Both the position numbers and the translations under genes were made by a program. Shown here piece after piece: positions 10,645 to 22,109 of a stretch of 64,000 bases of DNA. The stretch comes from Antitrichia curtipendula. Taxonomy: Eukaryota > Streptophyta > Bryopsida > Hypnales > Leucodontaceae. The notes beneath the pieces were generated by a model. The model was not told the DNA's origin. It made no database searches and was given only the letters and a program-made list of their open reading frames with translations. Location: the NCBI GenBank assembly GCA_951230915.1, contig OX579634.1:20238725-20302724 (forward strand). The letters run 5' to 3'. How positions within the stretch are numbered: position 1 is the stretch's first letter; each line of letters opens with the position of its first letter.

Positions 10645-13600
10645 ATGAGGATATCCAAGTCCGGAGTCGTCGCTCTGCTGGTGGCTGCTCTTATAGGTCG
10701 GTTCGTCTTTCAATTATACCGTTTGTTGCGTACCGAATTTTTGGTGATTGGCTTCCAATTCTTGACTTGCGACCGGGGTTGTGCAGTTTGCGTTTTGGCA
10801 GTTTTTTTTGAGGTATCTGACTATTCAATTGCTAGTTCTTTCGAATTGTTAGCCACTTCGATGATAATTCAATACCGGGGGTTTGAATCCGAGGAGACTC
10901 TCGCCGTTTACGCTTCAATTTACCCAGTCAATTTCAGAATTGGCTTAAACTTAGTTCTTTTGAATTGCTCACAGAAGTTAGGATGGACTCTGTCCCGAGA
11001 CAGGTGAACGGGCATGTCGTTAGCTAGCATGTCGTTTGGTCTCTTTTGCTTTGTGATCAACAATTGACCATGTTAGTCTGCTAGTTTTTACATTCAGACT
11101 TTCTTGTGTGAATTGGTGATCCAACAATTGGCCATCCTAGTCAGCTGGTTCTCTAAATTTTATACTAATAGGATAGATTCTATTACGGGAAGTAGAACAC
11201 ACTGAGGGGACGGTTTTGAGTATGTCCTCGAGTCAATTTTTCCTTGAGTTGTGATTATTGCCCCCTACTTTCAAATTGTGCACAGTCGTGTTGGTTATAT
11301 AGTAGCATCGTAGCATCGATTGGCCCTAAGATCATTGTGAATTCCGGACTGCTCCCCCTGATGACTCCTTTTGCAAATAGACCCATGAATGAGTCAACAA
11401 CGAGCAGACGAAGCTCTGTATCCTTACGTGCTGGCTTTTCTTTTTACGCCAACGGCGTCGCTCGCCAAGTCACTACAAATTCGTCAGAATTTCTCAAGAG
11501 CCTGTCTCTTCAGTTTTACAGCCTCATGCACCTGACAAGTGCTGCAGGAGCGAAAATTAGAGACTCTGCCTGTGAAACACATCTAGACTGATTATACTAT
11601 TCTAACCTAGACTGCCCTTAACAGCTTCCATGACTAAAATTTTAAAAAACCCTTCGTTGCTACATATCGATTCTAGATTTTAATGCAATTCCTGTTGGTT
11701 CCTGGAAAGCCCTCCGTGCCATGCCTTCAATAAATTATCCTCGTTGTGTACTGTAGATCTCTCCATGCAAATCCCAGGGTACCGTCCATGAAAGGACTGA
11801 TCGATATCCATCTGGCCCTTGAATCAGACTAGCTAGTAGTTGGATGCCACCGTAGAAGATCGATTTCACTGGATATATATCCAAACGTTTCCATTCGATT
11901 TCGCTCATTCTGAGATCGAATTGAATGATTTGGCACTTCGTCTGTTCAGGTGCGGCTGTGGTCGTGGAGTCCGCGACCAATTGGTGCGTGGCGAAGCCCA
12001 ACCTGGCGGAGTCGTCCTACCAGGATGCGTTGGACTGGGTGTGCGGGCCGCTGTCTGGCCAAGGGCAAGTGAACTGCGGGCCCATTCAGAGCGGACAGAG
12101 CTGCTACTCCTCCGACACTCAAACCCTGGCGAGCTGGGCCATGAATGCGTACTACCAGCAGCAGGGACAGACGGCGCAATCGTGCGACTTCCAAGGCACG
12201 GCCACCATCACCACCGCCAACCCTAGTAAGACATACACACACACTCACACATATTCATGTATTCACATATTCTTCAATTCTCTGTTGCTATCACAGTTGC
12301 GAATTCACTGGTGCTAAAGGGAACTGTAGACACTGAAACTCGTTAAAATGATCATGATTCCTGTTACTAAGTTGTCTTCGTTTGTTTGGTCTTGTTGGAA
12401 GCAAGAGAGGGATTCTACATTATCGTAGCATGCGTTTTGGGGACACCAGAAGTATACACTGAACTAGGCATTTTTGAAAATACGTGTATCCCAGAGTCTA
12501 CCCTAGTCTCCCATGATTCGAAGCTGTACATTGTAGGCAAGAATTTGTACGAATTCTTGCATCTTGAATGTAGAAGCAGGCTATGGCGCAATTAGGTACA
12601 TTTAATCTTGTTTCTGACATGATTGTACGTTTTTATCCAAATTAAATTAAGTAAGCAACACCTCTACTGCAGGTCATCTGTACATGTGCACTCAATCCTC
12701 TCCTAACGGACTTTGGGGCTACCTTAGTTGCAAAGAATGGTGTTTGGAGAATGTCCTTGCTTCTAGCTCAGCTTCAATTTGGGCTTCAATTTGCTAATGA
12801 TTTTTCTATTGCATCTGAGAGGTGGTAGATAGCTGAAGAACAGAGGATGCTGAAAAATAAAGAGGAAGACGTAAATTACGGTAGACAACAAGAACGCAGT
12901 CTCAAAAACTCGAATTTGGAATATTAGACCCTAAATCTTCGTAACAATGTTTTTTGGGGTGGGGGGGAAGAACTGAAGCGCTTCTCAATGCAAATGTTTT
13001 CACAACTTGACGTGCGGAAATTGAAAGACTGTCAAGATAAGCTGTGGAATGTGCAATTACAGAGCTCATTAGAGAGAGCTGGGCATTAGCGGAAGTCTGT
13101 ACTAATCAAGAGTTTATTTCACTTCAAACGCATTGCATTACAGGCTTTTAGTATCTCTTCATCAAATGACATTCCCTTAACATTCTACACTATAAGAATA
13201 CCGAGTACAATAAGAATACTTACACTGACCAGTGATTGTACGAGGAAAAACTTGCATCTTGAATGATTCATCGAAGGCTCGTTTTAAAAGTCTTGCTTTA
13301 CATACTCTACTGCGTAATTACGTATAACTAAACTCAGATTTTGTTACAAGAATGTTACATTAATGAACCGTTTACCAGATTTTCCTTTTTTTATAATAAC
13401 ACAGATTAGATGACTTGAACTTCCAAGGTGACTGCAGGACGTTATATATTTAAGAAACAGTTTGTAATATGCAACGTCTAATCCTTGCCAATGTTGCTTA
13501 CTGCAGGCACAACGCTCTGCACATATGCGACGCCCAATGGGTAAGACTACCAATCTATCTCTCAATGTACTCAGATTGTATGATATGTGCTCAGAAGTCT

Positions 13601-14757
13601 AACGAACTTGACATGATTATTCCAGTCATTGGAACCACGAACTGCAGTTCCCTTAGTTTGTGCATACATGTCAGAAGGAAAGTGCTTTCCAAAGTGAAAG
13701 TAGAGAGACGAGAAGCGTAGAGCTCTTAACCAAATGAATGGGAAAAAAAATTCATGTGTAAATGAATATCTTTTTTTGTCTTCTTTCTTTTGGAAATGCA
13801 GCAGCCTTCAATTGAACTGCAGAAATAGAAGTACAGGTAGAACCCTCTCTTAGTGCATAGTGCCGGGACTAAGGTAACAGGTCCAGAAATTGCCCACCTA
13901 AGAGCTGAAACTGAATTTTGGGAAGGCAAAACTTCTTGAAATAATTTCCAATAAATTTTCCTTGAAAGAGAAGTGGATTTGGCATCTAACCTAAGTCGTT
14001 TCATAGTTTTTTGGAGCTTTTTGCAATTAGTTATGAATTTTTGAAGTTGAACTGGCATAGGGCTCCAAAATCGTCCACCCCTGAAATGTACATTGTTTGT
14101 ACACCAGTGAAGGCTATGAAAAAACAGCATGTATAAATCGTGTACATTATATAGGTGGGCGGTTCTTAATGCCCGAACTATTCTCGAGCCTGTTACCTTA
14201 GTATGCACTAAGAGAGGTTTTATGCATTTCAAGAGGCCATGAACATTATAAACATTTAATTCAACTTTCCATCTTGAATCATGCGTGCAGGCCCACCTAT
14301 TGTCTGCAAACTCTCTTATTGCATATTATGCAATACAAGAGTGCACTAACAGAGGTTCTACTTGTATACTCAAGAAGACCAATTCCAGAAATTATGTGCA
14401 TCTCACATTAGTTTTACTTTGATTTAGTAACAGTTACAATGACAAAGGGTATCTCCATTGATTTGATTTGATTTATTTTTGTCTGAACATCATTCTTTGA
14501 TAAAAACTGTCTTGTAATCAACTTACTATATGTTGTACATTTTTTATTTATTAAATTTTTATAAATTTGCAACAAATGTTTAGGGTGACTGCATGCTTAC
14601 TTTGAATCAGTTTGATGTGGATTTAATGTGCAGGACGAGTTCCTCTGGGAATGGAACAAACGGATCAAACGGGGCTGTGGGGAACCTCTCGCCACATTCT
14701 TCATATCTTTCTGCTGTCGTGTCCATCATTGCCTACTTCACAGCTCAAGCTCTTTAA
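10645..14757 (+). CDS. X8-domain (CBM43) GPI-anchored protein, callose-binding type
   Basis: Four exons join in frame to 161 residues: 10645-10696, 11950-12225, 13507-13540 (34 nt) and 14634-14757, with GT/AG introns. Residues 1 to about 24 are a signal peptide (MRISKS then a hydrophobic run ending VVVESA). Residues about 25-121 are an X8 domain with six cysteines in WCVA, WVCG, VNCGPI, SCYS, SCDFQGTAT and LCTYATPNG. A Ser/Gly/Asn-rich linker (GTSSSGNGTNGSNG) leads to a hydrophobic tail ending YFTAQAL, typical of a GPI-anchor signal. The protein should sit on the outer face of the plasma membrane and bind beta-1,3-glucan (callose), as known for plasmodesmal callose-binding proteins; that role is inferred from the family. 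Intron 3 and the region just after the stop carry MITEs. All joins preserve frame, so the model is firm; UTR ends are unknown. Confidence 0.92.
10697..11949 (+). other. Intron 1 of the X8 gene
   Basis: The intron begins GTCGG after codon 17 plus one base and ends TTCAG before GTGCGGCT, in phase 1. It holds no recognisable gene or transposon. Several frames run through it, but none has family resemblance. Confidence 0.75.
12226..13506 (+). other. Intron 2 of the X8 gene
   Basis: The intron begins GTAAG and ends CTGCAG just before the 34-nt exon. It starts with a short CA-rich run (12233-12260) and otherwise shows nothing I can name. Confidence 0.75.
13541..14633 (+). other. Intron 3 of the X8 gene, carrying a MITE
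   Basis: The intron runs from GTAAG to GTGCAG. About half of it is a TA-flanked MITE (13834-14364). The long minus-strand frame across 13726-14232 is MITE sequence rather than a gene. Confidence 0.75.
13834..14364. mobile_element. TA-flanked pogo-like MITE in X8 intron 3
   Basis: The left end CAGGTAGAACCCTCTC-TTAGTGCA (13834) pairs with the inverse complement TGCACTAACAGAGG-TTCTACTTG (to 14364), with one gap and few mismatches. TA flanks both sides (13832-13833 and 14365-14366). TA sites and a CAG-GAACC terminus fit the Tc1/mariner/pogo group. A third, inverted copy of the end motif lies inside (about 14180-14222). Part of the interior (13895-13980) recurs at 19037-19170. Confidence 0.7.
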
Positions 14758-14795
14758 TTGAAATGAACCTGCTGAACACAACAGAATTAAAATTA

Positions 14796-15079
14796 AGGTG
14801 GGTACCCCCCAAACCGACACTCTTTGCTACTGTGCCTAATTATTATTATTAGAACACTCAAATTTTTCCTATTTTTTTGGTGGCAAGTGAAAGGAGGGTT
14901 TTAATGCACCAAAGAACGGGACATTTGGATACCGTACGCAAAAGTTAGGAAGATTCAAAGTTTTTCTTGGTTGAGGTTCTGAAATTGTTTCTTCCACATA
15001 GATACATATTGATTTTGGAGATGTAACCAGAGTGATGATGGTTGTTTTATGCAGGGTGCGATATGGGGGGTACCCAACT
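14796..15079. mobile_element. TA-flanked MITE (family F), copy 1, just after the X8 stop
   Basis: The ends AGGTGGGTACCCCCC and (inverse complement) AGTTGGGTACCCCCC match at 14 of 15 bases and are flanked by TA (14794-14795, 15080-15081). A homologous copy lies in opposite orientation at 17689-17965. It starts 38 bp after the X8 stop codon, so it is probably part of the 3' UTR. Confidence 0.78.
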
Positions 15080-15081
15080 TA

Positions 15082-16926
15082 TTATCCTAGATTCTAGGAA
15101 CCTTCCAATTGTGCCCAGGTAGCAATTTTGATTCTGTTAGCTACGACATGCTAAAATCTTAAACCTTATCCTTGTAAATATTTGTGAAGACAAGTTTCCC
15201 CAAGGATCTCTTCATTCTAGAGGGAGGGGATGTACAAGTAAACCTCTATAATATGACTCTCTTGGTGTTCCAGAATATTCACACTTGTCACACTATGATG
15301 GATTGAAACAAGAATGGTGTGACCATGAGGCTCTGTTGGAGGTAAATTGACTAGCAGGATCCCACATCCCCACTCCAACCAAACCCTAATTGCATTGTAT
15401 AATAATGTGAATGCAATTGTAGATAGGATTTGGAAACTCAAATTATGAAACTAGTGTGAATGCCACGGTCTCTATCCTTTGGATAGAACCAACAAACTAT
15501 GCTGAAATCATTTCTTGGGACCTCATATTAATCGTAGGATTAATCTTTAAAGGACCAAGAGACCTAATTTGAGCTTTGTGTTTTCTTTAGTTGTTTTGAG
15601 TGGGTCACATGGGGATATACTTTAGGCCAATTTTGTTTTATTCATTTGATTTGCTAATGCAATTTTCTTTATTGATTACGGTGATATAAAGTTTGACTTC
15701 ATTTATGTAAACTATGCTTCTTACAATATGATCAATCAACTATTGATCAATTTCAAAACACAAATCTTAGATACTTAAGGAATTAATCTATGGACATGCA
15801 AGCAATAGTCTAAATTTCAAGAAATATATAGATGTATTATATAACTTATAAAGTGCAACTAACTAAAATAACAATTTATTAATGAATTATATATATATAT
15901 ATAAACAATGGCCTATCTAGATTAGATTCATATTGTTGAATATACCATTGTATGAAGGTATGTATATCCATAATCAACACATCTCAAACGTGGCACCTAC
16001 ATTTGAATTAAAAAGCATCACAAAAACCTAGATATTGGTTATATAAGATGTATACAATCAAAATATGAAAGTCTGTGAGAACCAAGTGATGGATTAGGAT
16101 ATACTTAGAGTTTGTACTTTGAAAATTTGTAATGGCCAACAATAGGAATTTCGACAACATGGCTTGCTTGGAAGTCTTGGATTGGCTCCAAACAATCATA
16201 TAACAATCATTGTAATCATTATAATTGTAGTAATTGTACTTCATGAGATGTATAGACTTAATGGGATTGGTAAACCTCAAGAATATGTGATAACTACAAA
16301 AATCCTTTGGATTGGCATGATTAATAGCCACATGTCTCAAAATTAGTTCATAGTCTGTAAATTGAGCTCTACAACAAGGAAACAACTCAATTACATAACG
16401 GATTGTCTCACAACATTGTCATCGCCTAGCTTATAACTTATTCATACAATATCCAAATGATGCATGCTAAAGTGCATTGAAATCCTCATTTGTATGCCAA
16501 TAAAATCCAATAAAAAAATGATATTTAATAATAGTAACCATACTAAGTTATCATTAAAGACAATTATGGATACTCATAATATTTATATAGTTGAAGCTGC
16601 GAGTAATAAAAGAATCTTGGGAAACTTGGGAAACTTGTTAATCATTGTATAACACCATGAGGAATTGAGGACCCAATGGAGATTGAATGGTGGCTTGTAA
16701 GAACGACCCATTCGGGGTTGATTGGGCAATCCATAATCATGGAAACTTATATAATAGAAGTTGGACTTTGAATTGTTTTTTTCAAGTCTATACAATTTTT
16801 TTGAACATAAAAAGTATTGTAATAATTTCCTAATAGAATATAGACTTATCAAAATTCATAAAAACGCAAACTCAATTGCGATCAACCTAGTATCCAAACT
16901 AAATCAATTATTAGTCCGAAATGACC
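15082..16926. other. AT-rich intergenic DNA, no gene recognised
   Basis: About 1.8 kb containing a short AT dinucleotide run (near 15889-15902). The longest frame, minus strand 16008-16385 (125 codons), resembles no family I know and is interrupted on both sides; it could be transposon debris. Confidence 0.4.
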
Positions 16927-17238
16927 TTAATCTTTAAACGACAGGCTCATAAACGCCGTCGAGGATATTTTCTAGCCGATAAATGACAAAGAATCTCTCC
17001 ATGTAGGACAAAAGTGCAACTATTCATCTTCCCAATTTTGTGCAAAAAAGAAAGATCATCTACAGTAGTTTGTCTTCCAATGAGTGCTTTTGCATTATTT
17101 TAATCCAACAATTCACACAATGACAAAATAGATGATTTCCATGGTTATGAGTCCCTTGTTTAAGGGTTAAGAGTTGATTGTAAGGGAAGGTGCATACAAA
17201 TGATTTCCACGGCTATGAGCCTGTCGTTTAAGGATTAA
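16927..17238 (+). mobile_element. Family B TTAA-type MITE with duplicated right end
   Basis: The left end TTAATCTTTAAACGACAGGC continues TCATA and is matched in inverse complement at the right end (TATGAGCC, TGTCGTTTAAGGATTAA to 17238), 23 of 24 bases, flanked by TTAA. A second, internal right end (TGATTTCCATGGTTATGAG to TTTAAGGGTTAA, ending about 17170) shows the end has been duplicated. Interior landmarks shared with other B copies are AATGACAAAGAAT and CAACTATTCATC. Confidence 0.75.
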
Positions 17239-17242
17239 ACTA

Positions 17243-17440
17243 CCCTAAGTGATGTCCAGGTGGTGGGGATTTTTTGATGGAATTTTTGAGGTTCCCAGTT
17301 CAACTCCCACATGCTGACGTGTGGGGGCTCTTTGTGATGGCGGCCAAGGAAAGGGGGTTGTCCCTTCATCTGTTCCTCATGGGGATTAGGTTCATGGATT
17401 GTCATGGCTGTGTCAAGTCTGTCCTATCTTTAGGTCACCT
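17243..17440 (+). mobile_element. tRNA-derived SINE-like repeat, copy 1
   Basis: The sequence from about 17249 matches 39013 onward: GTGATG-CCA-GTG-T-GG, then a block with GGTTCC-AGTTCAACTCCC, ATGCTGAC, TGGGGGCTCTT and GGGGGTTGT-CCT-CAT. The first block resembles a tRNA A box (TGGCCAAGTGG type) and AGTTCAACTCC resembles a B box. Two dispersed copies with pol III-like boxes suggest a SINE. The end points are approximate. Confidence 0.6.
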
Positions 17441-17688
17441 TCGTAAACATAAAATAATGACATCGCCATGTCCCCCTCTCACTCTAAAATCCAAACAGGA
17501 CGGGCCTTCTGTCAGTTTCTGTGACTCAAATTTGGAACAAGTTTTGTCAGTGGCAGACATGCCTATCATATTGCAATGTCCTTGCACTTCTTCCTGTAGT
17601 TGAAGGAGATGGACATGGAAATTTAGTGGCAGAATTTTTTATTTTATTTTAAGCACATGGATGATTTCCATTGAATGGGGAAACAGTA

Positions 17689-17965
17689 AGGTAAGGTAGT
17701 ATGCTCTTAAAGTGCCACTGACCTTAAACCGCCATCTATACCCTGTGTACATCTCCAGAATCAATTCTGTACCTATGTGGAAGAAACGCTTTCAGAACCA
17801 AACTTTGTTCCTTAATAACTTTTGCATATAGTATTCAAATGTCCCATTTTTTGGTGCATTGGAACCTCCTTTCACTTGCCAACAAGAGCATATGAAAATT
17901 TGACCAATTTAATAATTGTAACTAGGCTTAGTAGCAAAAAGTGGCGGTTTTGGGGGTACCCACCT
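17689..17965. mobile_element. TA-flanked MITE (family F), copy 2
   Basis: This is homologous in inverse orientation to 14796-15079. The right end GGGGGTACCCACCT is followed by TA; the left end AGGTAAGGTAGTATGC is preceded by TA. Shared interior landmarks include TGTACATCTCCA, AACTTTTGCATA and TTGGTGCATTGGAACCTCC. Confidence 0.7.
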
Positions 17966-17988
17966 TAGTAGCTCCATGAATCGACCAC

Positions 17989-18218
17989 TTAACCAAGAAA
18001 GGACGCCGTGGACTTTTAGTGTCTGATGAATGACAAGGCATTCTCATGTGTAGGACAGAAATACAACTATTCATCCTTGGAATTGGTTTTGGAAAGTAGA
18101 GATCTTCTGTAGTATTTTGACTTCAAATGAGTTTTTCTTGTTTTTTTTCATACCAATTATTCCCACGGTTTCAGAAATGATGATTTCCACAGGGACCCCT
18201 GCGTCTTTCCAGGGTTAA
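17989..18218 (+). mobile_element. Family B TTAA-type MITE
   Basis: The copy begins TTAACCAAGAAAGGACGCCG and ends CGTCTTTCCAGGGTTAA, so the ends are imperfect inverse complements. The interior has the family landmarks GAATGACAAGGCATTCTC, CAACTATTCATCC and TTCCCACGGTTTCAG. The right TTAA also begins the next element. Confidence 0.68.
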
Positions 18219-19037
18219 CTCCTAAATGCCTAAGTCTTTTGAAGTGTATTTTTCCTATAAAAAATGAACATGGACTTATAATTATCCCCAATGAAGTAAA
18301 TTTTGTTTCTTTTCAAAACTTAACCGTGTAGATGTTTGAAGAGCTTGCTTATTAGTAAGTATACCAATTTTGAGTGCAAAATTGCATAGGAGATGTGAGA
18401 TTATAACAATAAAAATCTATTTTTTCTATTTTTAGTGTATTGCCCCTCCCCACAATGTTTCGGAAATTTGCACATAAAAGTTTTTTTGGGATTGGAGGTG
18501 ACATGAACAACTGCAAATAGTGCCATCACACTAAAATGCACATTCAAAAAAAATAATTTCACATGAAAAGCTATCAAATTCATTAGACAATCCGCCTTGC
18601 AATTGTTGTAATGCAATTTTTTTTTTTAATAATTAGAGATCACAAGTAACTCCAAATTAACATTTGTATGTTTAAATTTTCAACAGTGAAAATCATGAAA
18701 ACACTTTACTCTTTCCACTGGGACCATTTTAAAGCAAATGGATATGTACAATTTTTTACATCTCAAATTAAGTGAAATTGGCAAACTTTACTCAAAGTCA
18801 GAAAATGAAGTAAAATTTGCAAACTTTACTCTTCACTAATGGTACATATATGCCTTTAAGGACCTCTCAATAATTAAATATTTAACTTTTTCAGTGAAAA
18901 ATGAAAGATTCAAATAGTTAACCCTGAAAACTGTTCATAATTTTTTTTAAACGGTCAAACGAATTTAACTACCCACACCAAAGTGAGCCTAAAATTTCAG
19001 ATCAACCATATATGTCCGGTTGGACATTTAGGGGTAA
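18215..19037. mobile_element. Possible TTAA-type element sharing a site with family B
   Basis: The left end TTAACTCCTAAATGCC and the inverse of the right end (GGACATTTAGGGGTAA) match at about 13 of 16 positions. The interior is AT-rich and lacks the clear family A block, so this may be a decayed or different subfamily. The stretch just right of it (19037-19170) is a fragment of the pogo-like MITE seen at 13834-14364. Confidence 0.45.
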
Positions 19038-21362
19038 AGGGCTTGAATTAAATTTTGGGGAGGTGAAACTTCTTGAAATATTTTTTAGTAAATTTTCCTC
19101 AAAAGAAAAGTGGAATTGGTATCTTAGGTAGGAGCACCTATAAACATCAACTTAAGTAATTTGTTATAGCTGGAGGCTAATTTTTCTAGAAAAAATATTT
19201 TTTCATTATTAGGAGGCCTATTAAATAAAAATTATTTTTTATTATACACTACAAGAAAACAAATATTTTATGAATGCAAAAAATGAGGATGATTGGTGCA
19301 TGCTCGTAGTCATATTCTTGAAGGCCAACACCTTGGGGGAGAAATATGACTACAAAATATAAATGCCAGTCATTTTTTGGCCTTGTACTTCACGAGCGTA
19401 TACCATACATCCATTGGGAATGCCAATATACTTCATAGGGAACGACATAGAACATATTTGGGAAACATGGAATCATATTACCAGTCATATATATTTTTTT
19501 AATCATATTTTGCAATCATATCTCCATGGTAGTGACATTTTTTTTCTTTAGGGGCAGCCCAAGGAAAATTTGAACAAGGAACATATTTGGAGAGCACCTA
19601 GTCATATTTTTATTCCAGTCATACTTTGTAGTCTTATTTTTGCATCAATTATATTTTGTAGTTACATTTCTTTGGTAGTTTTTTAGGGGGGAGGGGGAGC
19701 CCAAGGAAAAGGTGGGCAATTTAAGATGGGTCTCTTGTATTTTGGCCCTAGAGGCCATTTCTTGAGGTTAAGGCATGATTTTATTTAATGCCTTTTAAAA
19801 TAAATAAATTTGTTGAATGTACAATATGTCTATCACAAAATTGACATTCAATAATTTAGGATGGCACATGTTTATATTTTAAAAAATTCATAGAATTTAA
19901 AAAAGATGAAGAGTGAAATATAGCAATTAACAATAAGAGACAATTAAATTTTTTTGGAGAACTTAGAAGAAATTAGAGAGGAATAAAAGCCTATAGATGA
20001 ATCAGAGCACCAAGGTGGGACAACTAAAGATGTATATTAAAGGTTGTGGAGTTTAGGAAAAACACTTGAAGCTCATAAAGAATCTAATCTAAAGATGAGG
20101 AATGTGAGAAAAATCTATACTCGAGAGGCCAACTGACCATGGAGCAAGAATAAGTGAAAAGTGCAATTTGTGTTGAAAGTCTAAGTATTTGAAATAGAAG
20201 TATAGGTTCTATCTTGCAACTCAAAGCTTTGGCATAGTTAGAAGATTAATTTGACCCCCTTATAGAAGTTTGACTATGTATTAAACAAAAACTGTTGATT
20301 ATAATACGCATAGTTGATCAACCAAATGAAGTTTTAAGGTCTTAAATATATACTTATTTAGCACTTATGATGCTTATATCATTACAATTGTTTGATTTTT
20401 AGAATAATTAGAAACTATTTAGTAAAAATAGAAGTCAAAGAGTGCAGTTCTAAAATAAAATAAAAATATATGTAGAAAATAATTTGAAAAAAATCAAGAG
20501 TGGGAAATAGAAAGAAATAGGTTGAAAAATCTAATAGATTATAAATATAATTATACACCTTGTTGTAAAAGTTGTTGTTTAAGTTGTATACAAAAAATTG
20601 AAAACACAACAAAAATGGATCAAGACCAGCCTCATGATACAATTACAATATGTGTATTGGAGAATAAGAACATAGTGGAAATGGGTTTCAAGGCATATCC
20701 TTAAATTTGGCACTTTGCTATTTTTCTTCTTGTAGAAATCATAGTTACGTTAAAAAATAAATTTAAGTTAGACTTCTTAAAATTTAATAAAATCCAACTT
20801 TGAATTCAAGATCATTTAGGTAATTTTTGAGGTTTTCAATAACAATTCACACTTTTAAAATAGATGAAAATTAAAAAAGATAGCATACAATGAAATTGAA
20901 TAGTGAAGTGCCTTTATTTTGGATTAAAAAATATCAAAGTTCATCCAATTCAAGTCATAAAAGAACCTTAAAATCTAAGTAACATTTAGAATTCAATCTT
21001 GAAAGTAATTTAATTTAGACTTATAGGCTAGAAGAAAATGCTGGATGAAGTCTTGAAGAATGAATTAGAGACAAAATTTTATCCACCCATAATTTTTGCA
21101 AAATGTATTCTATAATTATTAAAAAAATTATAATAGGCATGCAATTTTCTACAACCAACAAAATGTTTGAATTTCTCAACTTGGATTTGGAGATCTAGAG
21201 TTTTGGCTTAGATAGGCTCAAACCATCTAAAACCACCCAAACCTCTAACTTTTATAGTTTGTCTTAGTTTAGTTAAGATGTGAACCACTTACAATTTATT
21301 ACTAGAAAAAATTTATTCATTTTTTAAAATGCCAATTGAACAACACTTACATATCCAACTTA

Positions 21363-21879
21363 GGGCCTCTTCACACAATGGCAGAGGGTCAAGAGACTGT
21401 TGATTTCTACCAATCAAATTGCAGAAATCCAAGAATTCTTGAAATTTCAGCCTCTCGAGCCTTCACACTAGACGGCACAGTTAAGAGTCCGGTGCCCTCC
21501 AAATTAACAATTTTGGTAGAAAATTAACTACATGGTGACAGACTCTCAACCATATCTTGGATCCATCAAAAATAGAAACCCAAACTATGATCAAGAGTCT
21601 ATCAAATTTTTTTCTTAAAAAATTAGATTTGTTCTTTCTTTGTTATTTGTGGAGAAAAAATTTATGGAGAGAAAAGGATAGTAGTCAAATAATATGGGTT
21701 TGGACTTTGGACTTGGTCTTTGGAGACTTCACACTATAGCCGTTCAAGTTGAGTAGCCTTGCCCAAACTTTGGGTGAGAGTCTAAAGAAATGCCTATTCA
21801 AGAGTCCATTTTTGTTGGACTCTCAACCATAGTTTGGGCATGGCCTCTCAATTTGGTCAGCCATAGTGTGAAGTGTCCC
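21363..21879. mobile_element. PIF/Harbinger (Tourist-like) MITE, 517 bp
   Basis: The ends GGGCCTCTTCACACAATGGC and (inverse complement) GGGACACTTCACACTATGGC match at 17 of 20 bases. Both sides carry TTA (21360-21362 and 21880-21882), the target duplicated by PIF/Harbinger transposases. The interior has no usable frame. Confidence 0.8.
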
Positions 21880-22109
21880 TTAGGATTTGAAGCCCAAAAA
21901 TGAAAAGTATGGTTATGCATGCTTTGTCTCAAAGATATAAATAAGACACTCATACATGTCATATATTGAAGTTTGTTTCTTCATTAGGAAGGTTTTCAAC
22001 AATGTCATACAAGCTACATTTATAAAAGATATCTATAGGCTAAAAAAGTCATAAATTATTCATATGAAGATTGAGTCTCCCTAATGACGTGCGAATGCTT
22101 GTGTTGCAA

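Noticed and set aside
13726..14232. 168-codon minus-strand frame
   Set aside because: It lies in intron 3 of the X8 gene, and most of it is within the TA-flanked MITE; it has no protein-family features.
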